From an uncultured Muribaculaceae bacterium (GTDB lineage: Bacteria; Bacteroidota; Bacteroidia; Bacteroidales; Muribaculaceae), in the NCBI GenBank assembly GCA_910588245.1, contig CAJUQP010000001.1:186001-250000 (forward strand): DNA of 64,000 nucleotides. The letters run 5' to 3'. The translations under genes were made by a program, and so were the position numbers. This document shows positions 60,550 to 64,000 of this stretch, one piece after another (the first letter of the stretch is position 1; each line of letters begins with the position of its first letter). The notes below the pieces were generated by a model. It saw only the letters and a list, made by a program, of their open reading frames with translations. It had not been told where the DNA came from and ran no database searches.

Positions 60550-62658
60550 ATGAACAAACTAAAAATCGCAATGAGCTCAATGCTTTTGCCAATCGTGTTG
60601 ACAGGATGCGGCACAGGATCTCAGTCTTCCGAGAAAGTGATCGAGAAACCCGACATCAAGACCACCGATGGATTTTTCGCCCCTGAGGTTCTTGAGGCAT
60701 TCGGGAGGATCTCCGAAGTCGCTCCCTCTCCCGACGGTACAAAGATTATCTTCACTCTTGCCTATGAGGATATCCAGGAAAACAAGGCTAACGCCGAGAT
60801 ATATTCCATGGACGCCGACGGGCAGAACATGAAAAGACTTACGACCACCGCGCCTTCTGAATCAAATCTGCAATGGATAGCTGATGGCACCAAAATTGCC
60901 TTCCTCCGCAAAGATGACGCTTCTAAGAAAATGCAGATTTTCGTAATGAATGCCGATGGTTCGGATGTGAAACGGGTGTCTGATGTTGAGAACGGCATAG
61001 AATGTTTCGTCATATCTCCCGACGGAACAAAAATCATCTACGGATCCCCGGTGAAAGCATTCAACAAGGACGAGGACCTCTTCAAAGACCTTCCCCTCAC
61101 ATCCGGCCGCGTTGTAGACGACCTTATGTATAAGCACTGGGATGAATGGGTCACCGAGATTCCACATCCTTTCCTGGCTGATTTCAGTGTTGATGGCATA
61201 AGCGGCGCCGTCGATATAATGGAAGGGGAGCCTTTCGAATGTCCGATGCGGCCTTTCGGAGGCACGGATGCGTTCGCTTGGTCGCCCGACAGCAAGACAC
61301 TCGTCTACGTATCGCGTAAGCTCAAAGGTCAGGATTACGCATTCTCTACCGACAGCAATCTCTATCTCTATGACCTTGCGTCGAAATCAACAACCTGTCT
61401 CACTGAGGAGATCCCCGGCTACGATACAAATCCGGCATTCTCGCCCGATGGAAAGTCACTTGCATGGCTCTCTATGAAGACTGCGAAGTTTGAAAGCGAC
61501 AAGAAGCGTCTGATGATCCTTGACATTGCTTCGAAAGAGAAACGAGACCTCACGGAACAATGGGACTACTGGCCCGAGCAGATCGCCTGGTCAAAGAACG
61601 GCGACGCTATATGGTTCGCAGGTTATTATCAAGGGGTTGAACCGATTTTCAAGATAGATGTCAAGACCTGCGCCATTGATACTGTCGCCATGGATGTCTG
61701 CGATTTTTCGACTGTCACACCCGTGGCCGACAACGCGGTCCTCACTCTCCGGCACTCCATGAGCGCTCCAAACGAGATATGCCTTGTGCGAACTGATAAT
61801 AAAGAAGTAAAGGAACTCACATCCGTCAACAAAGAACTGCTGTCGCAACTCAAACTCGGAGAAGTCAGAAAAGTGATGGTACCCACCACCGACGGCAAAG
61901 AGATGTGCACATGGGTTATCCTGCCCCCGGATTTTGATCCGTCAAAGAAATATCCGGCGCTTCTTTACTGTCAGGGTGGTCCTCAGCAGGCTGTAAGCCA
62001 GTTCTGGAGCTATCGATGGAATTTCATGATAATGGCAGCTCACGGCTACATAGTGATCGCACCCAACCGCCGTGGCCTCCCGGGATTCGGAACGGAATGG
62101 AACGAACAGATCTCAGGCGATTACGGAGGTCAGAATATGAAAGACTACTTCTCAGCTGTTGATTATATGGCAAAGGAGCCGTATGTCGATGAGAAGCATA
62201 TAGGTGCCGTGGGAGCAAGCTATGGTGGATTCTCTGTCTACTGGCTCGCCGGACATCATGAAAACCGCTTTGCCGCGCTCGTCGCACATGCCGGCATTTT
62301 CAACCTCCAGTCGCAGTATCTCGAGACTGAGGAGATGTGGTTTGCAGACTATGATCTCGGAGGTCCCTTCTGGGACAAGAACAATGCTGTGGCGCAGCGC
62401 ACATATTCAAATTCACCACATCTCTATGTCGATCAGTGGACAGCCCCGATACTTGTTACCGTCGGAGAACTCGACTACCGCATTCTTGCCTCTCAGGGCA
62501 TGATGGCTTTCAATGCCGCGAAAATGAGAGGTCTTGAAGCAGAGATGCTCGTATTCCCTGACGAGAACCATTGGATTCTGAAGCCTCAGAACGCTATCCT
62601 CTGGCAGAGGGTGTTTTTCCGTTTCCTCGACAAATATCTCAAGGAAAACAAAAAGTAA
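60550..62658 (+). CDS. S9-family (prolyl oligopeptidase-like) peptidase, lipoprotein
   Basis: This 702-residue exported serine peptidase has a lipobox (LPIVLTGC near residue 21), so it should be membrane-anchored. A beta-propeller domain with TolB-like blades (SPDGTKIIFTLAYED, SPDSKTLVYVSRKL, SPDGKSLAWLSMK) precedes the catalytic alpha/beta hydrolase domain. The triad is visible: Ser in GASYGGFSVYW, Asp in VGELDYRI and His in PDENHWILKP. DPP-IV/acylaminoacyl peptidase-like enzymes have this layout. A terminator follows. Confidence 0.93.
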   Translation: MNKLKIAMSSMLLPIVLTGCGTGSQSSEKVIEKPDIKTTDGFFAPEVLEAFGRISEVAPSPDGTKIIFTLAYEDIQENKANAEIYSMDADGQNMKRLTTTAPSESNLQWIADGTKIAFLRKDDASKKMQIFVMNADGSDVKRVSDVENGIECFVISPDGTKIIYGSPVKAFNKDEDLFKDLPLTSGRVVDDLMYKHWDEWVTEIPHPFLADFSVDGISGAVDIMEGEPFECPMRPFGGTDAFAWSPDSKTLVYVSRKLKGQDYAFSTDSNLYLYDLASKSTTCLTEEIPGYDTNPAFSPDGKSLAWLSMKTAKFESDKKRLMILDIASKEKRDLTEQWDYWPEQIAWSKNGDAIWFAGYYQGVEPIFKIDVKTCAIDTVAMDVCDFSTVTPVADNAVLTLRHSMSAPNEICLVRTDNKEVKELTSVNKELLSQLKLGEVRKVMVPTTDGKEMCTWVILPPDFDPSKKYPALLYCQGGPQQAVSQFWSYRWNFMIMAAHGYIVIAPNRRGLPGFGTEWNEQISGDYGGQNMKDYFSAVDYMAKEPYVDEKHIGAVGASYGGFSVYWLAGHHENRFAALVAHAGIFNLQSQYLETEEMWFADYDLGGPFWDKNNAVAQRTYSNSPHLYVDQWTAPILVTVGELDYRILASQGMMAFNAAKMRGLEAEMLVFPDENHWILKPQNAILWQRVFFRFLDKYLKENKK

Positions 62659-62687
62659 TTGTTTTTACTCATACCTCAAACAATTCC

Positions 62688-62722
62688 AAAGCCGGTCTGG
62701 AAAAACCAGACCGGCTTTTTTT
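62688..62722 (+). terminator. intrinsic terminator after the S9 peptidase
   Basis: AAAGCCGGTCTGG (62688-62700) pairs perfectly with CCAGACCGGCTTT (62706-62718) over a five-A loop, followed by a T-run to 62722. It is a textbook rho-independent terminator. Confidence 0.92.
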
Positions 62723-62816
62723 ATCGCACGGATCCATTTATATAATATACATTATCGTATTTTTGATTTTCTCCGGCAAATTAATCATGTTTTCCCATCC
62801 ACCCGTATTGTAAAAT

Positions 62817-62839
62817 TCGCTATCTTTGCATCGCTATCT
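62817..62839 (+). promoter_or_regulatory. feoAB -7 region with a direct repeat
   Basis: TATCTTTG (62821-62828) matches the -7 box of feoAB; no TTTG -33 element is evident. TCGCTATCT occurs twice (62817-62825 and 62831-62839), once over the -7 box and once at the predicted transcription start, 14 bp apart. A regulator bound here would block the promoter. A second -7-like box TATTTTTG lies at 62758-62765. Confidence 0.5.
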
Positions 62840-62858
62840 AAACTGAATTTAAATAACA

Positions 62859-64000
62859 ATGCGGCTATCTGATCTTAAGCCGGGACAGACCGGTGTGATT
62901 ACTAAAATATTAGGCCATGGAGCATTTCGCAAGCGCGTCATGGAGATGGGCTTCGTGAGAGGCAGAAAAGTGAGAATGGTACTCAATGCCCCTCTTCAGG
63001 ATCCTATCAAGTACAGTCTTATGGATTATGAGGTGTCTTTGCGTAGAGCTGAGGCGAATCTCATAGATATTGAGCCTCTCGAGGAATGGGAAAAGACAGA
63101 CGGTACTGATCAACAGTCAGGCGTCAGGAATTCCGGCGCGGACATATCCGGGAAAGTGGCCAAAGACAAAATTATAAACATAGCTCTTGTTGGTAACCCT
63201 AACTGTGGAAAAACGTCTCTATTCAATCTTGTGTCAGGCGCACATGAACATGTTGGCAATTATGCAGGGGTCACTGTCGGAGCAAAAGAGGGTTCGTTGA
63301 AATACAAAGGATATCTTCTGAATATAGTCGATCTTCCCGGCACATATTCCCTTTCCGCATACTCGCCGGAAGAACTGTATGTGATGAGATATCTCAAAGA
63401 GGAGACCCCTGATGTGATTGTCAATGTGGTCGTGGCTTCAAACCTTGAGCGAAATCTATATCTTACAACAGAACTTATAGATATGAACCGAAGCATGGTG
63501 ATATGCCTCAACATGTATGATGAGCTCGAACGAAGCCATGCCGTGCTCGACTATGAGACATTGGGGAAAATGCTCGGAGTGCCTATCGTGCCCACGAAAG
63601 CATCTACCGGATGGGGCGTCGACAATCTGCTCGACACTATTATCCAGGTATATGAGATGAAGAATCCTGACACTCGCCATATCCACATAAAGATGCGTCC
63701 TGAAGTCGAGCAGGGTGTCTCCGCACTCAACGACAGCATGAAGGAGGATACGAATGTCACCCACAGGTTCTCTCCGCGCTATCTCGCGATCAAGATGCTT
63801 GAACGAGACCCTGAAGTGGAGCACATACTACAGGATTACCCGGGCTACACAAAATGGTGTGACATACGCGACCGCGAGGCGGCGAGGATTGAGAAAGAAC
63901 TTGGCGACGATCCAAACTCTGTGATCGCTTCCGAGAAATACGGCTTTATTCAGGGAGCGCTCGCAGAAACGCTCAAGAATGGAGAACGCGGTGAAGAGGA
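62859..64000 (+). CDS. feoB: ferrous iron transport protein FeoA-FeoB fusion (3' end missing)
   Basis: FeoB imports Fe(II) across the inner membrane. The first ~75 residues are a FeoA-type SH3-like domain (MRLSDLKPGQTGVIT ... HGAFRKRVMEMGFVRG). The FeoB G domain follows: G1 GNPNCGKTSLFN, G2-like VGNYAGVTVGAKEG, G3 DLPGTYSLSAYSPEE and G4 LNMYDE. The usual VVDATNLERN segment reads VVVASNLERN. 380 codons are present before the window edge; the membrane part is missing. FeoA-FeoB fusion is common in Bacteroidetes. Confidence 0.93.
   Translation, partial: MRLSDLKPGQTGVITKILGHGAFRKRVMEMGFVRGRKVRMVLNAPLQDPIKYSLMDYEVSLRRAEANLIDIEPLEEWEKTDGTDQQSGVRNSGADISGKVAKDKIINIALVGNPNCGKTSLFNLVSGAHEHVGNYAGVTVGAKEGSLKYKGYLLNIVDLPGTYSLSAYSPEELYVMRYLKEETPDVIVNVVVASNLERNLYLTTELIDMNRSMVICLNMYDELERSHAVLDYETLGKMLGVPIVPTKASTGWGVDNLLDTIIQVYEMKNPDTRHIHIKMRPEVEQGVSALNDSMKEDTNVTHRFSPRYLAIKMLERDPEVEHILQDYPGYTKWCDIRDREAARIEKELGDDPNSVIASEKYGFIQGALAETLKNGERGEE

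Overview
The window is chromosomal DNA from a member of the Bacteroidales, most likely Muribaculaceae. The evidence is the order-typical proteins (a DUF4290 protein, a BT_3928-like DoxX protein, DUF1599, NspC, a FeoA-FeoB fusion, a CHU_C/type IX secretion target) and promoters of the Bacteroidetes form TTTG-N19-21-TAnnTTTG instead of -35/-10 boxes. Ribosome binding sites are weak, as expected in this phylum. I found no rRNA, tRNA, CRISPR array, insertion sequence or prophage.

Layout. 1-3.0 kb (minus): serC (cut by the window edge), rarA and a HAD phosphatase. 3.1-9.1 kb (plus): an FAD-dependent oxidoreductase, tsaB, DUF4290, murA, rimM, an acidic small protein and an OmpA-like protein. 9.2-14.2 kb (minus): nspC, a PcrA/UvrD helicase, an orphan HsdR_N nuclease and an S1/P1 nuclease. 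14.2-19.1 kb (plus): an AT-rich, gene-poor stretch with a GNAT acetyltransferase, about 1 kb without a gene, an XRE-type regulator and a CHU_C secreted protein. 19.1-26.5 kb (plus): a first uvrA paralogue and a 1366-residue multidomain protein with an AlbA_2 (Schlafen-type) domain. 26.6-29.1 kb (minus): a membrane-anchored MurF-like ligase with an alpha/beta hydrolase. 29.2-34.3 kb (plus): recJ-recQ-umuC. 34.3-44.1 kb (mostly minus): a lipoprotein and a second uvrA, a Pro/His-rich secreted protein, nadC-yraN-Pif1-like helicase, rlmH (plus), and DUF1599 with the BT_3928-like protein. 44.4-54.2 kb (plus): aguA-aguB, mreB-mreC-mreD-mrdA-rodA, a small protein, an acyltransferase and a nitrilase. 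54.3-56.2 kb (minus): tpiA-SPOR-folE. 56.4-64 kb (plus): uvrB, a YgiQ radical-SAM protein, an S9 peptidase and feoAB (cut by the window end).

How the genes work together. DNA repair is heavily represented: two uvrA, uvrB, pcrA, recJ, recQ, umuC, rarA and a Pif1-like helicase. Cell-envelope growth is the second theme: murA, a MurF-like ligase and the mre/mrd elongasome operon. Agmatine-to-putrescine conversion (aguA, aguB) and NspC give most of a polyamine route. The least explained items are the giant AlbA_2 protein, a structured leader in front of mreB, the membrane-tethered MurF paralogue, and the AT-rich XRE/CHU_C stretch.
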